Below are positions 1 through 9,783 of a stretch of 64,000 bases of DNA, one piece after another. A model generated the notes under the pieces. It searched no databases. It was not told where the DNA came from and saw only the letters and a program-made list of their open reading frames with translations. The DNA is from Skeletonema tropicum. Taxonomy: Eukaryota; Bacillariophyta; Thalassiosirophyceae; Thalassiosirales; Thalassiosiraceae. How positions within the stretch are numbered: the stretch's first letter is position 1; each line of letters starts with the position of its first letter. The position numbers and the translations under genes were made by a program. Location: contig CM074144.1 in NCBI GenBank assembly GCA_037178625.1, positions 1,364,001-1,428,000 of the forward strand, written 5' to 3'.

Positions 1-552
1 GGACGTAAGCCGACTACCAGTAAGAATCCGCAAGCTAATGCGATTTTAGAACGAGTTCACGGAGTCTTTAACGACATGCTCCGCACCTCGGGCCTCGACG
101 ACGATGATACCGTCGATGGCCACCGAATTGACCAATTTATCACAAATGCTGCATGGGCAATTCGATCTACTTACCACACCGTGCTCAAGGCTACTCCTGG
201 TGAAGCAATTTTTGGACGTGATATGTTATTTGACATTCCGTTCGTCGCTGACTGGAGTGAGATAGGTCGCCGCCGACAAGAGCTCGTGGACAGGAACAAC
301 GCCAGAGAAAACAATAGGCGTCTCCCATACGACTATGTTCCAGGGAGTAAGTGCTTGATCATCAGTGAGATCAATGGTGAAAAGCAGCGCAAAGCTTTAG
401 ACAAGAATGAGGGACCGTATGTGGTCACAAATGTCTTTACTAATGGTACTGTCCGTATTCAACGTGGTTCCGTCAATGAACGAATCAATATCCGACGACT
501 TACCCCCTTCTTTGAGGCAGAAGAAGCCAACGATGCAAGTTATAATGAATAA
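1..552 (+). CDS. Ty3/gypsy-type integrase C-terminal part (cut by window edge)
   Basis: The frame is open from the first base of the window and ends at TAA at 550-552. The motif NPQANAILERVH near the 5' edge fits the third acidic residue (E) of the DDE catalytic triad in the integrase core. It is followed by the usual STxxxTPxxxxFGRD-like segment (TVLKATPGEAIFGRD) and a C-terminal domain with a GPYVV motif and an N-x-R-R-L-x-P ending. This layout is typical of gypsy/Ty3 pol proteins; copia integrases differ here. The protease, RT and RNase H parts would lie upstream, outside the window. No stop or frameshift interrupts the visible part, so the element may be fairly young. An untranslated stretch, a purine tract and a probable LTR follow. 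Confidence 0.8.
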   Translation, partial: GRKPTTSKNPQANAILERVHGVFNDMLRTSGLDDDDTVDGHRIDQFITNAAWAIRSTYHTVLKATPGEAIFGRDMLFDIPFVADWSEIGRRRQELVDRNNARENNRRLPYDYVPGSKCLIISEINGEKQRKALDKNEGPYVVTNVFTNGTVRIQRGSVNERINIRRLTPFFEAEEANDASYNE

Positions 553-843
553 CTTGGGGGAGTGTACAGCTTTCATAACCTAGAAATTAGAAGAATTATT
601 CCAACACATCAACACTATTTCATACTAGACAACAGTTGATTTGATCAAAACCTATCATAAGCTTACACACACGTCAGCCTTGGCTTCTCGTGTCTTTTGT
701 CGCAAACCAGTCTTACAGTCTTACGCGTACACGTCACCGGTATTCAAGTAAATACCGTACGCACTCCTCTATGAGAGTAATTTTTCCCACAGGGTTTTTC
801 TCTCACTGAGCCCACTGTTTAATCCGAACAGCACGGGGGAGAG

Positions 844-1163
844 TGTAATAGTCAAGTAGCATACTACCTTTAGGTACGTATGTATCTGTGACCATACGGA
901 TACGTGCTCGCTAAGCTATCGCTTATCGAGATCTCTATGCCTGACGCATGCCGCCTGGGATTCTGACTACGTGGAAGTAGTCAGCCTCGTGAATCGTTAC
1001 TAAGGTTCTACGTCTTGGAATTAGTACGATTCTGTCCTGTAGCTCCGAGTCACTCATCTTCCATGAGCAAGCTCAACCGCTAGCAGCAGCTCTCTCCTTC
1101 GAAGAGCACACAACTACTCCAAATACGTAAATTAATACTGTATTCATCGTCGTTGTCATTACA
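844..1163 (+). repeat. Probable 3' LTR of the gypsy element
   Basis: A purine tract (GGGGGAGAG) ends at 843 and is followed directly by TGTAATAGTC. About 320 bp later the sequence GTCATTACA occurs, nearly the reverse complement of that start (TG...CA ends), as expected for LTR termini. The boundaries are inferred, because the 5' LTR is outside the window and no target-site duplication can be tested. A second purine tract followed by TGTACAG lies just after the integrase stop (556-568) and is an alternative, less well supported LTR start. Confidence 0.45.
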
Positions 1164-2512
1164 CATCTATTAGCCTGTGTCAGAGTAGGAGTAGGAAGCC
1201 AGCTCGAAATTTCGATTCGCATTGGCGTGCGTTGGCGTTGGCGTTGTGTGTATGTATGTGGCATTTTGCAAGCTTTACATGCTTAACAGCTACATCAACT
1301 GTGCTGTATGTGTGGCATTTTGAAAGGCCTAAGTATTCCTATTGTACAATGAATATTCAATCCGTACGGTACACAACATAATGTATCTAATGGCATTTTT
1401 GGCTCTGATTCGGAGAATGCAAAAAAGAAGCGGCACCAAAACAACGATTAAAAAATAAGTGGCACTCAAAGGCAACGGCAGCCAAATCCAGCCCCCCGTA
1501 CGTAGACATACTAATTCCTAAGGCCTATGGCCAACGTTTTCAGATTCAGAAAATACATTCTAGAGACACCCATACTTAGCATAATATGATCACGCCGGCC
1601 ATCGACGTCGAGACCATCGCCACCACTCATTTCTCTTTCATTCAAGTTCAAGGGTAAGTGCAAGTGCTTCATCTACGGACATGATCTCTGTGGACGATCT
1701 GGAAATCGGATTTTTGCACGTCGGCAAAAAATTGCGTCGGCCGTCGTCCGTCGTCAGATCAGCATCAGCGCTGGCTGTGCCGCGTCGCCGTCAGTGCTGT
1801 GCCTGTGCTGGCAGCGCCTTCAGCTTCAGAGCATCATCATATCAGCAGCAGCAGCAGCAGCAGAGCAGCAGTCATCAACCCACCACAGCCACACAGCCAC
1901 AGGAGACGGCAGCCGATCAGCTGCTACACCATCCCGTTACCTACCCTAACCCCGAGAGAGAGAGCCAGGCAGAGGCAAAAAAAATATTGGCGCGCTCAAC
2001 TCGTGACTCCCAACGATCATGGGTCGCGCATAATATTGGCGCGCTCAACTTGTGACTCCCAACGATCATGGGATGCGCGATGCGCGACGAAAAATGGGAT
2101 GCGCGACGAAAATTCCTGCCCCCCAAAAACTCGCCCGGACTTCACAAATTTGGCGGAGTGGAGAGAGTGATTAAAAGCTGGCAGTGCTGTGATCAATCAC
2201 CAAGACAGCAGCACCTTTTTAGTGCAAGTTGATTGTAGGGTAGTAACCTTACTACAGTACAACATGGAGAAGGCAGAGAGCTTTATGTTTATGTTAATTA
2301 TTGTTATTGTGTGACTGTGATGATGATTTGATGGCTGTCATAGTCATACTTCAATATTATCATGATCATGATCATAAAAAATGACTTATATTTTATCATT
2401 ATTATTTCCAGTCTCTGATTCTCACCCAATCATTCTTATTATTGTTTTTCTACATCTACATTTACAGAAATATTAACACTCAAGCTCAAGTTCAATTACT
2501 AGTTACATCACA
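1164..2512. other. Intergenic region with a CAG run and a 49-bp tandem repeat
   Basis: I see no convincing gene. The stretch contains a CAG/CAA-rich run (about 1841-1875) inside a doubtful 124-codon frame (1681-2055), then a two-copy tandem repeat, and then AT-rich DNA leading to the DUF285 gene start at 2513. GC-rich words such as CCCCAAAAACTCGCCC near 2115 recur almost unchanged near 9870, hinting at shared repeat debris. Confidence 0.5.
1983..2080 (+). repeat. Two-copy 49-bp direct tandem repeat
   Basis: AATATTGGCGCGCTCAAC begins at 1983 and again at 2032. The rest of the unit (GTGACTCCCAACGATCATGGG) is also repeated with only a few changes. The period is 49 bp. No coding or RNA role is evident. 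Confidence 0.75.
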
Positions 2513-4728
2513 ATGCACTTTTTCACCCCAGCCCCAGCCAGCTTGGGTCTTCTCGTCATTGGCCTTGGTATGTCCACTCAAGCTCATGCGGCTCAAACAT
2601 GCTTTGCTGCTGATGGCATTTATCTGAAGGAAGCAATTGGTAAAGTTGTTGGAGGCACTTGGGCTGATACTGACATTGACCAATATGGATCAATTGAGAA
2701 CTGGTGTACCAACAAGGTTACCACCATGTCCCAATTGTTTAGAAAAAAAGTTGAATTTGATACTAGCACCTTCAATGCAGACATTTCAAAATGGGATACA
2801 TCCTCTGTTACTGACATGACTCAGATGTTCTCTGGGGCATCTGCATTCAACCAAACCATTGGAGACTGGGATACATCCTCTGTTACTAGCATGAATCTCA
2901 TGTTCCATAATGCATCTGCCTTCAACCAAGACATTGGAGACTGGGATACATCCTCTGTTACTGACATGACTCAGATGTTCCATAATGCATTTGCATTCAA
3001 CCAAACCATTGGAGACTGGGATACATCCTCAGTTACTAGCATGAATCGCATGTTCCATTCTGCATCTGCCTTCAACCAAACCATTGGAGGCTGGGATACA
3101 TCCTCTGTTACTAGCATGAATCGCATGTTCCATTCTGCATCTGCCTTCAACCAAGACATTGGAGCCTGGGATACATCCTCAGTTACTGACATGACTCAGA
3201 TGTTCTCTGGGGCATCTGCCTTCAACCAAGACATTGGAGACTGGGATATATCTTCTGTTACTAGCATTATTGGCATGTTCCATTCTGCATCTGCCTTCAA
3301 CCAAGACATTGGAGCCTGGGATACATCCTCAGTTACTAGCATGAATACCACGTTCCATTCTGCATCTGCCTTCAACCAAGACATTGGAGTCTGGGATACA
3401 TCCTCAGTTACTAGCATGAATCGCATGTTCCATTCTGCATCTGCCTTCAACCAAGACAAAAAATTGAAGGCATTGGAGGCTGGGATACATCCTCAGTTAC
3501 TGACATGACTCAGATGTTCTCTGGGGCATATGCATTCAAGCAAAACATTGGAGACTGGGATACATCCTCAGTTACTGACATGACTGAGATGTTCTCTGGG
3601 GCATCTGCATTCAAGCAAAACATTGGAGACTGGGATACATCCTCTGTTACTAGCATGAATGGCATGTTTCGTTATATATCTGCATTCAACCAAGACATTG
3701 GAGACTGGGATACATCCTCAGTTACTGACATGACTGAGATGTTCTCTGGGGCATCTGCATTCAACCAAGACATTGGAGACTGGGATACATCCTCTGTTAC
3801 TAGCATGTATCGCATGATCCATTCTGCATCTGCCTTCAACCAAGACATTGGAGCCTGGGATACATCCTCAGTTACTGACATGACTGAGATGTTCTCTGGG
3901 GCATCTGCATTCAACCAAAACATTGGAGTCTGGGATACATCCTCTGTTACTAGCATGAGTGGCATGTTTCGTTATATATCTGCATTCAACCAAGACATTG
4001 GAGGCTGGGATACATCCTCTGTTACTAACAGGAGTGGTATGTTCATTTCTGCATCTGCATTCAACCAGAAAATTGGAGGCTGGGATACATCCTCTGTTAC
4101 TGACATGCGTGCCATGTTCAAGTTGACATCTGCCTTCAACCAAGACATTAGAGGTTGGGATACATCCTCAGTTACTGACATGCGTGAGATGTTCTATCTG
4201 GCATCTGCATTCAATCAAGATATTGGAGGCTGGGATATATCCTCTGTTACTATAATTGGTCAAATGTTCCAAGATGCATCTGCCTTTAACCAAAACCTCT
4301 GTCCATGGAAGGACAAGTTCCCTTACGGAAAAGCAAGGTTTATCTTCGCAACCTCAGGTTGCCCTAACAAAGCAACTCCAAAGTCTGCTCAGGATGCATT
4401 TTGTGCTGGTTCTGCTACTGAGTGCCAAGCCTACACACATCCTCCTGCAAAGTCTCCTACCAGTCAACCAAGGCCAGGTCCAAAATCTCCACCAACAGAG
4501 AATTCAAAGGCTGGGAAGAAGAGCAAAGGAGAAGGAGGCAAAGGAAAAGATAATTTGCCATCTCCAGTAAGTTATGAAGCATCAAAAAGATCTATGTTTG
4601 ACCAGCAATTCATCTCATCTCATTCTAACCAACTCCCTCTCTTTATTTTTGTTGGCTTCTCTGGTCCATGGTGGACGGCATTTTGTGAAAAGATGAGGAA
4701 GAGAGAAAGAATGGGAAAGGGAGGATAG
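2513..4728 (+). pseudogene. Secreted DUF285 (BspA-type) repeat protein, frame broken once
   Basis: ATG at 2513 starts a signal peptide with a hydrophobic core and an AHA-A cleavage region (about residues 1-27). About 20 repeats of 25 residues follow, with consensus [24 protein letters not shown], the DUF285 repeat known from bacterial surface proteins and common in diatoms. Near 3459-3472 a 14-bp insertion (AAAAAATTGAAGGC) sits between the words for FNQD and IGGWD. It moves the frame from 2513-3508 into 3505-4728, where the repeats continue without loss. The C-terminal part has CPWKDKFP and a Cys-containing cap, then a Lys/Pro/Gly-rich tail. A GTAAGT at 4567 could be a splice donor, so the last approximately 50 codons are uncertain. 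The break may be a real mutation or a sequencing error. A cell-surface or secreted adhesion-like role is likely from the family, but not shown. Confidence 0.75.
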
Positions 4729-5178
4729 GGAAAGAAATAGAAATAAAAGATAAGAATTAGGAGATAAGGATGAAAAAGAAGGCAGGAAGTTCTCATTAGT
4801 AATCATTAATATCAATATGAATCACAGTAGCAACAAGATTATGTTGGTTCTAATTTGCTATTGTCTATATTTGTTGGCTTATTGAATGAGGTACAATAAT
4901 ATGATTTCAAGCCGAAGGCAGAGCTTGGCAGAGTTGTTGCATACAAAGTAGCATCTCAGAAACTGCGACCTAAACTTTGTTCTGACACACTTGCTGTCAC
5001 TCAACATTTCCAAAAAAATTGTCGACTCTCCCGCCATCCGCGATTGTCAATACCTCGAGACGAGACCAGAGACCATGACCATGAAATCTTCTGCCTCACC
5101 GCCACTCTTTTCACCTCTTCATTAACAAATACATAAAACAACAACACACCCCACAACAAACCAAAACAAATCATTAAA
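4729..5178. other. Intergenic, no gene seen
   Basis: This is an AT-rich spacer between the DUF285 gene and the CWC25-like gene, both on the plus strand. It should hold the 3' UTR of the first and the promoter and 5' UTR of the second. An A/C-rich leader lies just before the ATG at 5179. Confidence 0.5.
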
Positions 5179-6813
5179 ATGCCCGGCCTATCCTTCCTCT
5201 CCAAAAAATCATGGCACACATCCAACATATCCAACCAAGAAAAAGTTTGGATCGCCGAACAAAAAGCCGCCGCCGAAGAAGCCAAATTAAAAGAACTCAC
5301 ACAGCAAATCAAATTGGAGCGGGAGCAGGAGGAATTACAAAAAATAACTGGACAGAAATCTTCGTCTACGGGTGATCGTGGTGTTGATTGGATGTATGAG
5401 GGGCATAAGAGGGGAGAGGAGGATGAGGAACAACGAAAGTTGCAGGAGGATGCACAGAATGAGGCATATTTGTTGGGGAAGGAATATGTGCCAGAGGGAC
5501 AGGCGAAGCATGTGGGGGATTTTGCAGTGGCGGCGAGTATGACTGGTGCGTTGGAGAAGGCTAGTACGGTCGGTGCGACGATTGGTGTGGGGGGGATGAC
5601 TAACGGGGAGGAGGGAGGAGATGGGACTGTATTGAGAATTCTTCAGGAGGAAGGAGTGAATAACAATGATGGAACTGCGGAATCATCGTCAGTTGCGGCA
5701 GCTAATTCGACAATGAATGATTGGAATCAAAATTTTCATTTACGGCATGAAGATCCCATGTTTTCAGTTATGCAACGGAAGCAGGCAAAGGATAAAGATG
5801 TGGAGAAGAAGATTAAATTGATGGAACGGGCGGGGATGGTGGTTAAGGGCACTACAGAATCGGTAGTGGCAGAAAAGAAAAAGATACAACACGATGAACA
5901 AGAAGACAAACGTAGAGAGAGGAGGAGACGTAAGGATTCAAAAAAGAGTAAAAAGAAGAGAAAGCACAAGCATAAGAGCCGACGTCGTCATCGGAAACGT
6001 TCACGACGTGAGAGGTCTAGTTCTCCGTCGGATGGTGGATACTCATCCTATTCCTCGTCAGCATCATATTCCTCTGAAGATTCTCGAAGAGATCGTCATC
6101 ATGGTAGTAGAAGAAAAGACGATGGCAGAAAGAGTTCTAGCCGTCGTCATCATGATGATTATTATGATAGACGCCACTCATCAGATCGAAGAAGAGATCG
6201 ACATGATGATGATCGGGATCACCGTAGGAAGAGGAGCGAGAGTAGAGAAAGGCGAAGGAGAGAAAGGAGTTCAGAAAGATACGATGATTATGATGATCGG
6301 TATGAAAGACAATCCAAACGTTCCTCTAGTAGAAGAAGGGGGAACAGAAGCCGAAGCATGGGTAGAGAAGAATCAAGAGGGGAGCGTCGTTCTCGAGGAG
6401 ATAATTATAGAGATAGCAAAGGTGGTGATAATAGGAGCGATATGCGAGAAAATGATCATCATAAGTACGATGATAGAAAGCAGCCTGTGGAAGAATCTGT
6501 AGTAGCAGCGGCAGCACCGAAAAGCGACTCCCATCCCAAGAAGGAAGGATACGGATTAATTGGCACATCCCTTTCCAACAAGAGCAGCAACAACAACATG
6601 ACATCGAAGCCAAACGATTGTAGCAGCGGTGATTATTTGGGCCCAGATCAAAAGCTTCGAGAGGCAAAGCGACAAGAGATGGAACGAGAGCGTCAATCGC
6701 GATTTGACCAAGGAAGGAAGCGACAACATAGAGATACTTCCGAAGAACGTCAATTGGCCTTGGAGGAGATGAAGAGGAATGCACATGATCGAGATAAGAA
6801 ATGGTCAAAGTAG
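5179..6813 (+). CDS. CWC25: CWC25-like pre-mRNA splicing factor with RS domain
   Basis: The 544-aa protein starts at ATG 5179 after an A-rich leader. Residues about 8-45 (SKKSWHTSNISNQEKVWIAEQ and a charged helix) match the CIR_N domain that opens CWC25 proteins. DWMYEG (about residue 70) and YLLGKEYVPEG (about residue 100) follow, as does a HEDPMF-type motif near 195, all in the order seen in the CWC25 family. Residues about 235-430 are an Arg/Ser/Asp/His-rich RS-like region, and the end (QSRFDQGRKRQ...RNAHDRDKKW) fits the family's basic tail. CWC25 joins the activated spliceosome in the nucleus and promotes the first transesterification. No intron is visible. The RS region is longer than in yeast, as in animal and plant homologues. 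Confidence 0.85.
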   Translation: MPGLSFLSKKSWHTSNISNQEKVWIAEQKAAAEEAKLKELTQQIKLEREQEELQKITGQKSSSTGDRGVDWMYEGHKRGEEDEEQRKLQEDAQNEAYLLGKEYVPEGQAKHVGDFAVAASMTGALEKASTVGATIGVGGMTNGEEGGDGTVLRILQEEGVNNNDGTAESSSVAAANSTMNDWNQNFHLRHEDPMFSVMQRKQAKDKDVEKKIKLMERAGMVVKGTTESVVAEKKKIQHDEQEDKRRERRRRKDSKKSKKKRKHKHKSRRRHRKRSRRERSSSPSDGGYSSYSSSASYSSEDSRRDRHHGSRRKDDGRKSSSRRHHDDYYDRRHSSDRRRDRHDDDRDHRRKRSESRERRRRERSSERYDDYDDRYERQSKRSSSRRRGNRSRSMGREESRGERRSRGDNYRDSKGGDNRSDMRENDHHKYDDRKQPVEESVVAAAAPKSDSHPKKEGYGLIGTSLSNKSSNNNMTSKPNDCSSGDYLGPDQKLREAKRQEMERERQSRFDQGRKRQHRDTSEERQLALEEMKRNAHDRDKKWSK

Positions 6814-7050
6814 TTCAGATCGCAATAATTTCTGAATAGACAACCATATCGTCAAGTAAATACAAAGTTAATCAGGTGAATGAGACGAGCTCTTAGGTTC
6901 TACTTGTGAACTCTACTTGTGGAAATCTACTTGTGGAACATCGATCAGATCTAGTGGTCTCTCCTCTGACTGCTTGGGCAAAGACTCAGCTTATAAGGAC
7001 ATGAGATGGTAATGTGACTAAATAGTCATTCTCTTGCTCAATTCGTTCGA

Positions 7051-8079
7051 TCAATTCAATTGAAGAAACGGAAGCACATTCTTGATCACAACGTCTGCCC
7101 CGCAAGTCATACGTCTTTCTTGCCTTGCATCATTGACGTCAGTCTTTGCCCTTTTCCTCGGTTTGGCCTCAAAGGAAGCCTCCTCCTCCACATCATGATC
7201 GAACCCAACCAGATGGCCTTGCCATAGAGATAGTTCCAATAGTACAGCAGATTCCTTTAAGAAGCTGTTGTGCTCTTTCGTAAAGTGTTCTACTCGAGCA
7301 TGGACTCTTCGAATCCATTGTCGCACAGCCGTGGTCTTGCCATCGATAGGCGCTGCCGCAAGATCTTGATTGATCTTATCAATCTCGACTTTCATCTCGT
7401 CTTTCCATACCTGCAAGTTGAAACGAGATATCGTATTGTGCACTTCCCCAACCAGCTCAACGTTTGCCATGTGTGTGCAACCTTTGAAGGTGTTATCGCT
7501 GATGAGGTCTTTTTTCAGTGGCACAGCAACACGTCGTAGAGAATAGCAATTAAGGAAGGTACTCTCTTCCATTCGCTCGAGTCCCTCGCCAAATTCTACG
7601 TCGGTCATATTGACGCAGTAGCAGTATTGAAATGCGTGGCTGCCTACAACCTCGACTGATGGGATCTTCAGTTGTCCTTGTAATGATGCACACCGTGAGA
7701 AGGCACCTTGTCCAATGCGTTCAAGCTTCTCACCGAACTCCAAATCCTTCAATCGTCTGCACCTATAAAATGCTCCCTCATCAATCACTCGCACACCTAT
7801 AGCACCGGATATACGCTCCAAACAATGGCAGTTGTAAAAGGCAAGCTTGCCAATTTTGTACACTCCACTGTGCATCTCAACTTCTTGTACACAACTTTCG
7901 GAGAATGCCTCATTGGGGATGGATTTGATGGATTTGTCGATGCGTATGTGGGTGGCGAGAAGAGGGGCGGGGCCGCCTTTGTAGAGGTAGAAGATCGGCG
8001 GCTGGCTGATGGTGGAGTCAGTGTCATTGCTGACATTGGCCAGGAGGTGGTCAAGGCTAATTTGATCGTAGACCACCAT
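7051..8079 (-). CDS. LRR_5 (BspA-type) leucine-rich repeat protein
   Basis: This is a 342-aa single-exon frame with ATG at 8079. Residues about 45-215 hold LRR_5 repeats of the pattern IP-x-EAF-x-x-C-x-x-V-x-x-V, for example VRVIDEGAFYRCRRLKDLEF. These are the BspA/TpLRR units that are greatly expanded in diatoms and other protists. The C-terminal third is predicted helical and charged, with a Lys/Arg-rich stretch (KPRKRAK) near residue 312. There is no signal peptide. The function is unknown; a protein-interaction scaffold is a reasonable guess from the fold. The first 29 codons and the start region were also copied about 800 bp upstream of the gene (8791-8878). Confidence 0.7.
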   Translation of the reverse strand: MVVYDQISLDHLLANVSNDTDSTISQPPIFYLYKGGPAPLLATHIRIDKSIKSIPNEAFSESCVQEVEMHSGVYKIGKLAFYNCHCLERISGAIGVRVIDEGAFYRCRRLKDLEFGEKLERIGQGAFSRCASLQGQLKIPSVEVVGSHAFQYCYCVNMTDVEFGEGLERMEESTFLNCYSLRRVAVPLKKDLISDNTFKGCTHMANVELVGEVHNTISRFNLQVWKDEMKVEIDKINQDLAAAPIDGKTTAVRQWIRRVHARVEHFTKEHNSFLKESAVLLELSLWQGHLVGFDHDVEEEASFEAKPRKRAKTDVNDARQERRMTCGADVVIKNVLPFLQLN

Positions 8080-9575
8080 TTTGCGTCCTTATGGGTATGG
8101 GCAGTTGTGAGTGATATGTCGTGTTCTTGTGCGTTTACATCTTCTCTCTCTCTCTCTCTTTGCGTGGCGTGGCATCGGACAAGCAAGGCCAATCGATCAC
8201 CAATGCTACACGTATCGTATCATGTGAGTGTGAGTCTGATGTGATAGGCTTATGTCTATTTGAGAGCCGATTAACTTCAAGTACGACTACATGACTGACG
8301 AAAATTCAAATGAATGTCCTTTTGGACGCCACGCCTTGTTAGTTCGTCTCCTTTAGCTCTTTTTCTCCTTTGCATTCTTACATCACTGACTGTCAGTCTT
8401 GACAGTATTGTAACTAAGCGTCGATCCTGTGTTTGTATTGAGGCCAATCTACTGTGGCTACTGGCTACCATACCTACTGGAGGATGTAGCCAATCATCAG
8501 TGAGTGTCTGTGTTGCGAAGGCCTGCATACCCATACTTTGCCCGAATAAGTAAAGTTGTGAGAAGGCAGAAACAACTTTCAAGTGAGTTGCTTTGATTTA
8601 TTCAAGCGAAGTACAGCTATAAAACTTGAATTATTGGCAGCGCATTTAGCATGTTATATGATCAATTTGAACGACCACTCGCAATGGCAATGGCAATTGA
8701 CTGGGTACGCCTTCAAAGAGTGTCCTGCTTGACCAAGCCGTGATATTATTTTGACGCAGATAGACGTACATAGCAATAACAAAAATTAGAAGATCGGCGG
8801 CTGGCTGATGGTGGAGTCAGTGTCATTGCTGACATTGGCCAGGAGGTGGTCAAGGCTAATTTGATCGTAGACCACCATTTTGCGTCCTTGTAAAAGTAGA
8901 TAGATCATTTTAGTTGCTACTTCCATAGGCACTCTAGTGCCAGTAGAGAAAGGTGAACTTAACCGCTATCATGTACCTATCATGTGAGTGTGAGTCTGAT
9001 GTGATAGGCCTATGTTCGTTTATTTGAGTAGCTGTAGGCTTATTTACTTCAAGTACGACTACATGACTGATACGAAACTTCAAATGAATGTCCTTTTGGA
9101 CGCCACGCCTTGTTAGTTCGTCTCCTTTCGACACTTCAAGTAGGTACTTAGCTCTTTTTCTCCTTTGCCTTTGCATTCTTACATCACTGACTGTCAGTCT
9201 TGACAGTATTGTAACTAAGCGTCGATCCTGTGCTTGTATTGAGGCCAATCTACTGTGGCTACTGGCTACCATACCTACTGGAGGATGTAGCCAATCATCA
9301 GTGAGTGTCTGTGTTGCGAAGGCCTGCATACCCATACTTTGCCCGAATAAGTAAAGTTGTGAATAGGCAAGTAACAACTTTCAAGTGAGTTGCTCTTATT
9401 TACTTCAAGCGAAGTACAGCTATAAAACTGCAAAATTCTGATGAATTATTGGCAGCGCATTTAGCATGTTATATGATCAATTTGAACGACCACTCGCAAT
9501 GGCAATTGCAATTGACTGGGTATGCCTTCAAAGAGTGTCCTGCTTGACCAAGCTGCGATATTATTTTGACGCAGA
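7992..9575. repeat. Imperfect tandem duplication of about 0.8 kb
   Basis: Block 7992-8090 (start of the LRR_5 gene) recurs at 8791-8889 with almost no change. The following stretch 8221-8760 recurs at 8981-9575 with small indels; for example, the second copy has extra CGACACTTCAAGTAGGTACTTA-like sequence near 9128-9150. The spacer between the two blocks differs (8091-8220 against 8890-8980), so the copies have since been rearranged. Apart from the gene 5' end I see no coding sequence in either copy. Confidence 0.8.
8791..8878 (-). pseudogene. Copied 5' fragment of the LRR_5 gene
   Basis: This minus-strand piece repeats the first 29 codons (ATG through SQPPIF) of the protein encoded at 7051-8079. 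It then runs into unrelated sequence, so it cannot encode the rest of the protein. It belongs to the local tandem duplication. Confidence 0.8.
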
Positions 9576-9783
9576 TAATGTACAAAAATGGATAATTGTA
9601 GTAATGAGTGGAGTCTTTAGAGAGTTTTTCAATATAGCTGTTTAAGCCTTGTTGTGTGAATGTGAAATTTGACCTGTCCCTGGATGGAGCCAATTTTTTG
9701 ACGCTGTCAGCAGCAGCAGCGCGCAGCGTCAGCGCTTTCTGGAAGATAGAGACCTAATTTGAACTTGAATACAGTCGACATAC

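Noticed and set aside
1681..2055. 124-codon frame with a poly-Gln run
   Set aside because: It is mostly low-complexity, overlaps the 49-bp tandem repeat and other frames of similar length, and shows no domain or conservation signal.
8277..8582. Minus-strand frame conserved in both tandem copies (also 8934-9377)
   Set aside because: Conservation follows from the recent duplication. The reverse frame is equally open and no start or domain is supported.
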